DNA of 64,000 nt from Algibacter miyuki (GTDB taxonomy: Bacteria > Bacteroidota > Bacteroidia > Flavobacteriales > Flavobacteriaceae), in assembly GCF_042427745.1 (NCBI RefSeq), contig NZ_JBHMFA010000006.1; one strand, given 5' to 3'. Of this stretch, positions 37,501 through 45,487 are shown in pieces; position 1 is the stretch's first letter; each line of letters starts with the position of its first letter. Under the pieces are notes generated by a model. That model worked only from the letters and a program-made list of their open reading frames with translations, did not search any database and was not told the origin of the DNA. The position numbers and the translations under genes were made by a program.

Positions 37501-37792
37501 TTTCGAAACCGATATAAGAAATCACTAACGTTGTAGCTTTCTCGTCTACGTTCACCTTAAATTCTCCATCAAAATCGGTCATTGTTCCGTTAGTAGTTCC
37601 TTTAACTAACACGTTAGCTCCTGGCAAAAACATTCCACTTTGATCCTTTACAACACCTGTTATGGTGCGTTGCTGAATTTTATCAGTAATAGTAATATCA
37701 CTGACTTCATTTGCCTGCAACTGAAAGGTTGATATGCTAAACAGTAGCATTACCAATTTAAATTTATGGTATGAAAAAAATATTTTTTTCAT
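34559..37792 (-). CDS. SusC/RagA family TonB-dependent outer membrane transporter (pair 2)
   Basis: Imports oligosaccharides across the outer membrane, powered by TonB. The start at 37792 (MKKIFFSYHKFKLVML) gives a better signal peptide than 37810. Domain order: carboxypeptidase-D-regulatory-like domain about 50-120 (ITGVVKDQSGMFLPGANVLV), TonB box region, plug about 130-240 with the SusC signature DGIESSSTDMARLQPDDIES and AAAVYGARGANGVVLITTK, then a 22-strand barrel to the C-terminus (VYNLGLKVDF). Upstream lie an AraR-like palindrome and an HTCS-type tandem repeat. It is the first gene of a four-gene operon. Confidence 0.96.
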   Translation of the reverse strand: MKKIFFSYHKFKLVMLLFSISTFQLQANEVSDITITDKIQQRTITGVVKDQSGMFLPGANVLVKGTTNGTMTDFDGEFKVNVDEKATTLVISYIGFETLEVSMGSKSVFSITLSESSESLKEVVIVGFGTQKKASLVSSITTISPKDIKGPTSNLTSMMAGRVPGMIAFQRSGEPGADNADFFIRGLGSFGSGKVNPLILIDGIESSSTDMARLQPDDIESFSVLKDAAAAAVYGARGANGVVLITTKMGKAGITRFSVRTETKMSTNSKNFNFADNITYMNLANEAALTRDPQAVLPYNQNKIYRTSIGDDPYLYPSNNWLDELIKNYTINQGVNVSANGGGEKAKYYISGTYNVDNGVLDVNGTNNFNNNIKLRNYSLRSNLDINLTPTTKAIVRVYGQFDDYTGPVGGRDKDGNWINGGARIFNLALWSNPVKFPKVYPSSYLPYVEHPLFGGAQISNSSGAGVLINPYAEMVRGYQTSKASTIQTQLEIKQDLSGITTGLSARAMGYIKRYSFYEVARQYNPFYYASNISPFTGELELSVLNAGGEGTAGGEANIGTQYLTYNEGRKLLDSRIYLETAVNYNTVFNEKHAVTGMLVNLLSSYETGNSGSVQSSLPNRNHSLSGRFTYGYDDRYLTEFNFGYNGSERFAKGSRYGFFPSVGFAYRISNEDYWDGLKNVVSDFKIRFTHGLVGNDAIGNVNDRFFYLSTVSLNNNDYGASFGEQFGEYNPGVFIDRYANENIGWEKSTQTNLGLDMEFFNSLNLIVDVFKQNRTNILQTRTNIGSTLGLTAIPATNFGEMDSKGLDASVTFNKQLNDDWYTQLRGNFTYATSEILVYDEVNYPDNMAYRSVISNSATQQYGYIAERLFVDHEETLNSPAQFGEYTGGDIKYRDVNGDGYISENDKVPLGHPTVPEIVYGFGGTIGYKDFDLSIFFQGVGRTSFFIEPQKISPFVLDGSAQNGLLKVIADDHWSESNRDSYAFWPRLSDEYVENNNQVSNWWMRDGAFLRLKSLEAGYNVPDTILSKTGIKALRIYFSGNNLAVWSKFKLWDPEMGGNGLGYPIQSVYNLGLKVDF

Positions 37793-37948
37793 TTTAATTA
37801 GTTTAATCATATTTAATTTAGTTTGTTTTTTTTTTCGTGGTTAGTGAAAATTTGGATTCCGTTTATTTTTATTCGCTCTAGTTTATTTCATCTATACACT
37901 TACTTATTTTATGGGTTAAATTTTAAAAGCATCATCCATTTATTCTTC

Positions 37949-37967
37949 AAGTGTAAAAAACACACTT
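37949..37967. promoter_or_regulatory. Predicted AraR operator 3, upstream of susC pair 2
   Basis: AAGTGT (37949-37954), a 7-bp spacer, ACACTT (37962-37967): a perfect palindrome with the same geometry as the araB/araR sites, 157 bp upstream of the susC start. Confidence 0.7.
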
Positions 37968-38012
37968 ATACTTTTTTCAAATATCTACTATTATTACTTA
38001 ATTCTTAGGGGA

Positions 38013-38044
38013 ATTATTGACTAATTATGGGTTGTAAATTGGTT
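38013..38044. promoter_or_regulatory. Predicted HTCS operator upstream of susC pair 2
   Basis: ATTATTGACT (38013-38022) and TAAATTGGTT (38035-38044), offset 22 bp. The second half-site is identical to the first half-site at 50419. It lies 46 bp further upstream of susC than the AraR-like site. Confidence 0.5.
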
Positions 38045-38173
38045 TATGTATTTTCTCTTTTTAAAAAATTTAGATTTCAGTACTATAAGTAAATGAAGCA
38101 ACAGAGTCTTATACCTTATAGCTTATCATACTTTACTATATAAATTGATGGTGTATTTTTTTATACGAAACCT

Positions 38174-39193
38174 CTACCTTTTACTAAAACGTATAACACC
38201 ACCCTGAGGTATAACTTTTAGCATATTTCCTTTAGTGTCAAAATTTAAACTATCAATAGCGATTTCTCGTAGCAGCGTATCATTGTTATCTTTAATACGA
38301 TGGTATAAAATGTAATCTTGATTATTTTCTGTAAACACGGTATGGTGTCCTGGTCCTAAAGTTGTAGCGTCTTTTGATGTTGATAACACAGGGCTATGTT
38401 CGCCTTCGGTCCATGGTCCATATGGTGTATCGCCTACAGAATAACGTACCATGTAAGTTTCGTCAATACATTTCCCTTCAGAATACATTAAGAAATACTT
38501 ATTGTTTTTCTTCAACATAAAAGGCGCTTCAAAATAATGTGGTGGTGTAATATCTCTAATATTCTTTTCGTTAAAAGAAACCATATCACTATTTAATGGT
38601 ACAATAAAGCAGTGTCCGTTTTTCCAGTTTAAACCAGACCCCCAATATAAATACGATGTACCATCGTCATCGATAAAAGCTTCGGCATCTATCATGTGAT
38701 ACTCAGGAAACATATCGCCTTTTATTAATGGCGTATTATCTGCTTTTGCATTTTTCCAAGGCCCTAAAGGATTTTCGCTAACGCCTGCCCAAATTTCACT
38801 TCCAACAGAAACATACATATAAAATTTATTATTGGCTTTTATAACTCCTGGAGCCCAAACTCTACTGCTAGTAGACAATTCTGTTTGACAAGCCTCTAGA
38901 GTTGGCCAATTAATTTTTTTGCGTTCCCAGTTAATAAAATCTTCAGATTCGAAAACAGCCAATTCATCGCCACCCCACGGATCTATAGTGGCATAGACGT
39001 AATATTTACCATCATTTTTAATTATTGAAGGATCGGCAAAATGACCTTTAATTACGGGGTTCTCTATTTTAATAACCTCAGATTTAACAGCTACATTTTC
39101 TTTTTTTAGTTTACAAGCATTTATTGTGAATCCCAATAAAAACAATGAACTATAAAAAAATATTGCTAACCTATTTTTATTAATTTCTTTCAT
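38174..39193 (-). CDS. GH43 family lipoprotein glycosidase
   Basis: 339 aa with lipobox INAC (Cys near 27). It is a single five-bladed propeller with the GH43 triad: HFADPSII (Asp 54, base), HMIDAEAFIDDDG (Asp near 168, pKa modulator) and PHYFEAPFML (Glu near 222, acid). No carbohydrate-binding domain is attached. GH43 substrate cannot be read from this; an exo-acting arabinofuranosidase or galactosidase role fits the neighbours. It starts 3 bp after the GH2 stop and is the last gene of GH115-GH2-GH43. Confidence 0.88.
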   Translation of the reverse strand: MKEINKNRLAIFFYSSLFLLGFTINACKLKKENVAVKSEVIKIENPVIKGHFADPSIIKNDGKYYVYATIDPWGGDELAVFESEDFINWERKKINWPTLEACQTELSTSSRVWAPGVIKANNKFYMYVSVGSEIWAGVSENPLGPWKNAKADNTPLIKGDMFPEYHMIDAEAFIDDDGTSYLYWGSGLNWKNGHCFIVPLNSDMVSFNEKNIRDITPPHYFEAPFMLKKNNKYFLMYSEGKCIDETYMVRYSVGDTPYGPWTEGEHSPVLSTSKDATTLGPGHHTVFTENNQDYILYHRIKDNNDTLLREIAIDSLNFDTKGNMLKVIPQGGVIRFSKR

Positions 39194-39196
39194 AAT

Positions 39197-42100
39197 TTAA
39201 AAAATGGGTTTTATTAAAAAAGTGTATTCATAAGTGTCACTAAACAGCTTATATTCTTGATGTGTTTGTGCGCCCCAACTGGTATCTCCACCAACACCCA
39301 TTTGCTTATAATCTAAATTTAAAGAGGTTAAATCTCTTTCTTGCACATCAATGGTATGTCTGTTTGTAACCACATCGCCATCTCTTTGTCTACCGTCGGT
39401 ACGTTCTAAAGATTCAAAATCTTCCATTATGGAATGGTGTGCGCTAAAATCGATCGTTGGGAATCCGTAAATTTTGATACCCTGATTAGCACTATTTTGA
39501 AGACTCATCCACCTTACATCACTTTTGTTTCCGTTTTCTTGCGGACGAATGTATGCCCAGTTAAAATCTTCAACTAAGCCAGAATACACACCTATTTTTG
39601 CGCCTGTTTTTCTATCTAAATAGCTTTCGTAAGGCCCTCTACCGTACCAAGACACATTATCAAATTCTTTTAAAAGCTGAATATTTAAGCCTACACGTGG
39701 TAAATCTGGTAAATCTTTCTTAACCTTTTCAAACTTATTGTTCAACAAGATAGAACCATCTCTTTTTATGGTATAGTTTATTTCAAACTTTGCGATATTT
39801 TCATCATCTTTATTTACCAAATTATATTTTACTACAACTATAGCGTTTCCATTTTTAACATATCCTGTTATACTAGACAGTGTTCTATTTTTAGTAACAT
39901 GCCTCCAAACTCTGCTTTTCTTATCGAGGTTATTACCAAAATCGTTATCAATTGGTGCTCTCCAAAAATTAGGCGTAAAACCTCGCTGATTATTAATGAT
40001 GTTGTTACCTCCTTTATAACCTAAATCGACTAAAACTCCTGAGGCCTTATTAAACGTAGCGTTAATATTATCGTTACTAACTTTAATAGCCGCTTCGCTT
40101 ACTTCAACATTAAGCTTTGAAGCTTCTTTAGCAGTAAAATTAAGTTTAGGTGTATGTAAAATAAATTGCTCCCAAGCAACTTCATGTCCTTTTTCTAAAA
40201 CACCTTGTGTATCTTTTGTTAACGCTGAAATAGTTAATATAAGTTCTTTAGATTTATCGAAATCTGTTGGTGTTTTTATAGGTAAAACAGCTTTTTCTGA
40301 AGGCAACGCATTTACAGAACTTATTGTATTTTCAAGAAGTATTTCGCCATCTAATTCGAATATATACTTGAAAATGAAATCGCTTAAATTCGTGAAATCG
40401 AAATTGTTTTGAATTTCGTAACTATCTGAAACCTTTTTAAACTTCAGGTTTTGATACACCTTTTTAACTTCCCATAAATGAGGTTTTGGTTCGCGGTCTG
40501 GGTTTACTAAACCATTTAAACAAAAGTTACCATCTGAAGGGACATCTTCTGGTCCGAAATCGCCACCATAACCCCAATACTCAGTTCCATCATCAGTTGT
40601 TTTTAGTAAACCTTGGTCTACCCAATCCCAAATAAAACCACCTTGTAGAACAGGATATTTTTCTATAACATCCCAATAATCTTGTAAATTACCAACACTA
40701 TTTCCCATAGCATGTGCATACTCGCACATAATATAAGGACGATCTGTATTATTTTCGGCATACCTAATTAAGCTATTAATACCCGGATACATTGGGCAAA
40801 CAATATCTGTATTTCTATTTACTCCTGCTTGTTCAAATTGTACTAAGCGGGTGGTATCTCTTTGTTTAATCCAATCGTAAGCATCATAAAAAACCTTACC
40901 ATTTCCGCATTCGTTTCCTAAAGACCAAATAATAACAGACGGAATGTTTTTATCGCGCTCCACCATATTCTTAACACGATCCATATGCGCTGCTTCCCAT
41001 TCTGGTAAATAAGCGACGTGCTTGGATTCATCAAAAGGACTTTGATTTGTAGCTCCCAAACCATGAGACTCGATATTGGCTTCGTTTACAACATACATTC
41101 CGTAAATATTACAAAGCTTATAGAAAGCCTCAGGTTGCGGATAGTGAGACGTTCTAACCGCATTAATATTAAAACTTTTCATGGTTTTAATATCTTTTAG
41201 CATAGTTTCTTCATCTACATAATGCCCTGTTTTTTCATGATGTTCGTGTAAATTAACACCTTTTACCAAAATAGCTTTACCGTTAACTAATAATTGCCCA
41301 TTTTTTTGTTCTACGTTTCTAAAACCAACCTGAGTTCCTATACGCTCGATAGTGTTGTTTTCATTGTCTTTTAACGACAATATCAATTGGTATAAATAAG
41401 GACTTTCTGCATTCCATGAATTTACATTTTTTATGTTCTTTTCAAATTGAATAGTTTCTCCATCAATCGCTTTTTCTTCATTTAAAACCTCTTTACCATC
41501 AGCATTAAAAAGTTGATATTGTATAGTTCCTTTATTCGTTTGAGCTGTTTTAGATACAGCTACTTCTAGACCATACTTTCCATCTTGATAATTATTTACA
41601 AGACTCGCTTTAGACCAAAAATCTTTAAAATGTGCCTGTTCTCTGATTAATAAATATACATCTCTAGTCATGCCGCTTAATCTCCAAAAATCTTGATCTT
41701 CTATATAACTAGCATCCGACCATCTATAAACCTCTACTGCCAATTGGTTTTCGCCTTCTATAAGGTATTTAGTAATATTAAATTCGGCAGGTGTTTTACT
41801 ACCTTCACTATACCCTACTTTTTCGCCATTAACCCAAACGTACATAGCAGAACTTACTGCTCCAAAATGCAGCACAACTTCTTTATTTAATGCCTCTTTA
41901 GAGATATTAAACGATTTACGATACGATCCAACGGGATTGTAATGCGACTGAATTTTAGGAGGTGTTTTTTCGTGAGGATATTTAACATTAGTATAAATAG
42001 GAATATCAAAACCTTGTGTTTCCCAGTTTCCTGGAACCGTGATATCTTTCCAATCGGATATATCATAATCTTGTTTAAAGAAATAAAACGGTCTCTCTGA

Positions 42101-42361
42101 AGGAGAGTTACTTAAATTAAACTTCCAAACTCCGTTTAATGAAGTATAGAATTTTGAGTTAGAAGGATTATCGTCTTTTACCTGATTTACTGTTTCAAAA
42201 GGAATAAATGAAGCTCTTGGTGCTTCTTTATTAATATTGAAAACTTCCGGATTTTCCCAGTCTTTCGTAGTCTTTTCTTCAAAAACAACACCTTCATATT
42301 TATGGTTAGTTGAACATGCATAAATAAGCACTAGAAGTAGTAGTAGATATTTTAGTTTCAT
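39197..42361 (-). CDS. GH2 family beta-galactosidase-like lipoprotein
   Basis: 1054 aa, LacZ-sized, with lipobox IYACS (Cys near 16). The layout is that of long GH2 enzymes: jelly-roll sugar-binding domain (about 60-240, FYTSLNGVWKFNLS), Ig-like domain, TIM barrel and C-terminal beta-galactosidase small-chain domain (about 770-1050, ending YEYTFLIKPIF). The acid/base Glu is in IIWSLGNECGNG (near 483) and the nucleophile Glu in PYIMCEYAHAMGNSVGN (near 548). Exo-beta-galactosidase activity in the periplasm or at the outer membrane would fit a galactan substrate. It is preceded by a hairpin-bearing gap after the GH115 gene. Confidence 0.92.
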   Translation of the reverse strand: MKLKYLLLLLVLIYACSTNHKYEGVVFEEKTTKDWENPEVFNINKEAPRASFIPFETVNQVKDDNPSNSKFYTSLNGVWKFNLSNSPSERPFYFFKQDYDISDWKDITVPGNWETQGFDIPIYTNVKYPHEKTPPKIQSHYNPVGSYRKSFNISKEALNKEVVLHFGAVSSAMYVWVNGEKVGYSEGSKTPAEFNITKYLIEGENQLAVEVYRWSDASYIEDQDFWRLSGMTRDVYLLIREQAHFKDFWSKASLVNNYQDGKYGLEVAVSKTAQTNKGTIQYQLFNADGKEVLNEEKAIDGETIQFEKNIKNVNSWNAESPYLYQLILSLKDNENNTIERIGTQVGFRNVEQKNGQLLVNGKAILVKGVNLHEHHEKTGHYVDEETMLKDIKTMKSFNINAVRTSHYPQPEAFYKLCNIYGMYVVNEANIESHGLGATNQSPFDESKHVAYLPEWEAAHMDRVKNMVERDKNIPSVIIWSLGNECGNGKVFYDAYDWIKQRDTTRLVQFEQAGVNRNTDIVCPMYPGINSLIRYAENNTDRPYIMCEYAHAMGNSVGNLQDYWDVIEKYPVLQGGFIWDWVDQGLLKTTDDGTEYWGYGGDFGPEDVPSDGNFCLNGLVNPDREPKPHLWEVKKVYQNLKFKKVSDSYEIQNNFDFTNLSDFIFKYIFELDGEILLENTISSVNALPSEKAVLPIKTPTDFDKSKELILTISALTKDTQGVLEKGHEVAWEQFILHTPKLNFTAKEASKLNVEVSEAAIKVSNDNINATFNKASGVLVDLGYKGGNNIINNQRGFTPNFWRAPIDNDFGNNLDKKSRVWRHVTKNRTLSSITGYVKNGNAIVVVKYNLVNKDDENIAKFEINYTIKRDGSILLNNKFEKVKKDLPDLPRVGLNIQLLKEFDNVSWYGRGPYESYLDRKTGAKIGVYSGLVEDFNWAYIRPQENGNKSDVRWMSLQNSANQGIKIYGFPTIDFSAHHSIMEDFESLERTDGRQRDGDVVTNRHTIDVQERDLTSLNLDYKQMGVGGDTSWGAQTHQEYKLFSDTYEYTFLIKPIF

Positions 42362-42431
42362 TAATTTTAATTTAATTAGTTATAATTTACTTTAGGCATA
42401 ATATTTAGTGAAGAAGCAGAATAATTAATAA

Positions 42432-42468
42432 TGGGACAAAGAAGATGGTAATATGACTTCTTTGCCCA
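42432..42468. other. Intergenic hairpin between GH115 and GH2 genes
   Basis: TGGGACAAAGAAG (42432-42444) pairs with CTTCTTTGCCCA (42457-42468) with one bulged base and a 12-nt loop. On the minus strand no strong U-run follows, so it may be an RNA-processing or partial-termination site within the operon, not a full terminator. Confidence 0.5.
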
Positions 42469-42502
42469 CATTTAACTAAACAAAAAACTAAACACTATTC
42501 TT

Positions 42503-45400
42503 TTACTCTATATTTTGATTGATTAATGTTGGTTTCGGACCTTTATAAGACGGCTTTAGTCCTCCAAAATCAATAACAACCTTTTGTATTACCATCCCCG
42601 GATTACCCGAAATTAGTTTTAAGGTATGCTTGCCCGCTTTAGATATTAAAATTTTACTCATATTAATTGTAGAATTTCTAATGACATTTTCTTTCCAATC
42701 AAACGAGTATTCCTCTGAAGCTGTAGTTTCCCAATTCACCATACTATTATCGATTTGAACGCCATAAGCCGTACCATTTTTCTCATCTTTTCCAAAAACA
42801 GGTAAAGCATAAGTGTGTACTGTAACGTAACCGGCATTTTCTGAATAAAAATCGTATTCTACACTAGCATTTCTCCAGCCTTTATCTACAATAGTACCGA
42901 GCTGAACACTGTTCCCTGCGTAACCAAGCTCTTCAATAACCTGTACTTTCATGCCATGTTTTTCTGTTTTTCTAGAGAATTGTGATGGGTCTATAGACAC
43001 CACACCATTATCCTCAACATAAAGTACATCTAATGCTTCGGCTGTTAAATCTGGGTTATGAATGGATAGGTAAATTTTCTCGTTATGGTCTCCAGTAGAT
43101 ACTAGAACTTCACCAGTTACATTATCTCCTTTAGGTGCTTTACCCCAGTCTATGCTAACTTGAATGCTTTCTTGTGTATTCGTTTTTCCTTTTTTCTTAT
43201 TTAAAAGAATCCAAGAATCCATAGCCTTTGCTTCCCATTTTAAAGTATTTTCACCTTTATTAAACACTTCTATACCATAAGACTGCTTAGTAAATTTGCT
43301 AAACCTTGGTAATACATTTACTTGTGTCGCAGATGCGCCACTAGGAATAAAAACACCCATTTTAGCTTGTTTAGGAACTTCTATTGTTTCGGTTGGTGGT
43401 AATTGTATTTCCGGTAACCTTCCTGGAGCCGTCATGATTCCAGTCCATTTTCCGTTTTCTAAACCGTTATAATGTGCTGTAATATCTGTTAAGCGTTGGT
43501 CTAAAATTTTAACCTCTTCAACCAAATTATTTGTAGCCGCTCTGCCCTGTTGAGCGTACCAACGGTTTTTTTGCGCTGCAAGCATTTTCTGGTTTTCTAG
43601 AGCTGCACCAACTACTGGATAATAAACCAACTGATAAAAAGTAGATTTATATGCTTCTGGCAATGCCTTATGTAGTTTCTCTGCCTTCTTAGCAATTCTT
43701 TCGTATTCGTTATAACGGTTTTCTGCTTCGTTATAATTAGCAAAAGAAAACTCGGTATCCGAAATACGTTCTTTAGCATCCAAACTATTCCATCTCCAAT
43801 CCCAACCCATATATTCTGGTTTACGCTCGAAACCTAAACGGAAATAACTGTTATAAATATCTTTAAAATCTGCTTGATATTCATCTCCAAAAATAGAGGA
43901 TAAAAACACACTGTTATAATCTGGAATGGTATTGTAAGTAACCGAATTTATATTCCAAGCCAGGTCTAAAAAAAACTGCATACCTAATTCGCCTGGTTTA
44001 ATATCTCCAACATTTAGCAACCAATAACGGTCTGCTCCATTTTGGTAAGCTTTAAACATTTCCTCATACATTAATGCTGGCGGAGTTGTGTTTAACCACA
44101 AGTAATCGTTAGGCTCACCTAAATATGAAATATGATAATAAACACCAGCGCCACCTTTACGCTTAGCTTCATCCTTATTACTTAGTTTTTTTATATATCC
44201 AAAATTATCATCTGGCCATACTATGGTAATATCTTCTGGTAATTTCATACCACTTTTATAGATATCTAAAACTTCTTTATAAGGCACAAATATTTGTGGA
44301 ATTTCATCTTTTTCTTTTTTAATATACTTGGTTAGTATCTCTCTCTCTGCATCGATAACCTGCTCTAAAACATTAGCTTTTGTATAACCTTCTGGAACAT
44401 CCTTCATACCTGTATCGTGGATGCCACGTATGCCTACGGTATAAATATTTTCGTATGGTGCGGCTTCTTTTACACGACTATCTAAAGCGGCTAAAACACC
44501 ATTTTTATTACGAACATAATCCCATGCGCCGTTATTTTTTTTATTCCATTCTGTAGTGTTGTTGTACAGTAATGGTTCTGCATGACTACTCGTCATCATG
44601 ATTGCAAATTTATCTGCAACTACTTTATTTTCTGGGTATTTAAAAAAGGCACCCGTAACCTCGTGCATAGCAGGAGCTAGCATGTTTGCTTTTAAGCGAA
44701 GAAGTAATTCGCAAACTTTCTCGTATGTATTTGGACCAATATCATTTATTTGTGGATCCATTAACTTTGAAGCCCAGGGTTTTAATCCCCAATCTTCATC
44801 GTTTATAAATACACCTCTATATTTTACAGAAGGTGCTTTGGATATAAAATTAATATCGGCAATATGAAGTTCTTTTCTTTTTACTGTAGGCACATCTGCC
44901 CAATAATACCATGGTGAAACACCTATGGTTTTAGATAATGTGAAAACACCATAAGCAGTACCACGTCTATCACTACCCATTATAACTAAGGCTTTGTCTA
45001 TTCCTGGTAATGGATTTTTAACTGTTTGGTAAGCATATTGTTCCCAAGTACCTGCCAAATTTGTAGCACTTATTTTTCCTGTTTTTACTAACTTATCTAT
45101 TAATTTACTTTGGCCAAGTGTTCCAATTATAATGGCATTTTTAGCTTTTGGTGTGTTGGTTGTAACTACGGGTAATTTACCTGTTACACGTTCTATATCT
45201 TTAGATAATAATTTTGATGCTATACTTACCACTTCAAAATCAGAGACATCATAATGAATAGCTGCACTCTCAATAGGGTTTACTATGGAAAAACTACTTG
45301 ATTGATTATTATTTGCATTAACTAAATTTAATTGTGCGTTTAAAGAGTTAATCCCTAATACCATTAAAATAAGTAAAAGATTAAGCGATCTATTTTTCAT
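42503..45400 (-). CDS. GH115 family alpha-glucuronidase
   Basis: 965 aa with a signal peptide (ending SLNAQ) and no lipobox. It matches GH115 along its length: N-terminal domain IIIGTLGQSKLIDKLV, the block GTAYGVFTLSKTIGVSPWYYW, catalytic barrel stretches APSVKYRGVFINDEDWGL, LKANMLAPAMHEVTGAF and IMMTSSHAEPLLYNN, and a C-terminal domain (about 780-960) that completes the fold in this family. GH115 removes glucuronic or 4-O-methylglucuronic acid from glycan side chains (known on xylan and complex gums). Released uronic acid would feed uxuB/uxuA, 10 kb away. It lies just behind the susC/susD pair 1 terminator and in front of GH2. Confidence 0.93.
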   Translation of the reverse strand: MKNRSLNLLLILMVLGINSLNAQLNLVNANNNQSSSFSIVNPIESAAIHYDVSDFEVVSIASKLLSKDIERVTGKLPVVTTNTPKAKNAIIIGTLGQSKLIDKLVKTGKISATNLAGTWEQYAYQTVKNPLPGIDKALVIMGSDRRGTAYGVFTLSKTIGVSPWYYWADVPTVKRKELHIADINFISKAPSVKYRGVFINDEDWGLKPWASKLMDPQINDIGPNTYEKVCELLLRLKANMLAPAMHEVTGAFFKYPENKVVADKFAIMMTSSHAEPLLYNNTTEWNKKNNGAWDYVRNKNGVLAALDSRVKEAAPYENIYTVGIRGIHDTGMKDVPEGYTKANVLEQVIDAEREILTKYIKKEKDEIPQIFVPYKEVLDIYKSGMKLPEDITIVWPDDNFGYIKKLSNKDEAKRKGGAGVYYHISYLGEPNDYLWLNTTPPALMYEEMFKAYQNGADRYWLLNVGDIKPGELGMQFFLDLAWNINSVTYNTIPDYNSVFLSSIFGDEYQADFKDIYNSYFRLGFERKPEYMGWDWRWNSLDAKERISDTEFSFANYNEAENRYNEYERIAKKAEKLHKALPEAYKSTFYQLVYYPVVGAALENQKMLAAQKNRWYAQQGRAATNNLVEEVKILDQRLTDITAHYNGLENGKWTGIMTAPGRLPEIQLPPTETIEVPKQAKMGVFIPSGASATQVNVLPRFSKFTKQSYGIEVFNKGENTLKWEAKAMDSWILLNKKKGKTNTQESIQVSIDWGKAPKGDNVTGEVLVSTGDHNEKIYLSIHNPDLTAEALDVLYVEDNGVVSIDPSQFSRKTEKHGMKVQVIEELGYAGNSVQLGTIVDKGWRNASVEYDFYSENAGYVTVHTYALPVFGKDEKNGTAYGVQIDNSMVNWETTASEEYSFDWKENVIRNSTINMSKILISKAGKHTLKLISGNPGMVIQKVVIDFGGLKPSYKGPKPTLINQNIE

Positions 45401-45431
45401 TTAGTAAAGGTTGTTTTGTTTAATATCTATT

Positions 45432-45473
45432 AAAAAAAGCCGTTGCTGACAATGTTTTCAAATCAACAACGGC
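45432..45473 (-). terminator. Terminator after susC/susD pair 1
   Basis: GCCGTTG (45439-45445) pairs with CAACGGC (45467-45473), and the run of A at 45432-45438 becomes a U-tract on the minus strand. It lies 15 bp after the susD stop and separates susCD from the GH115 gene. Confidence 0.8.
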
Positions 45474-45487
45474 ATTTTTAGGTTTTA

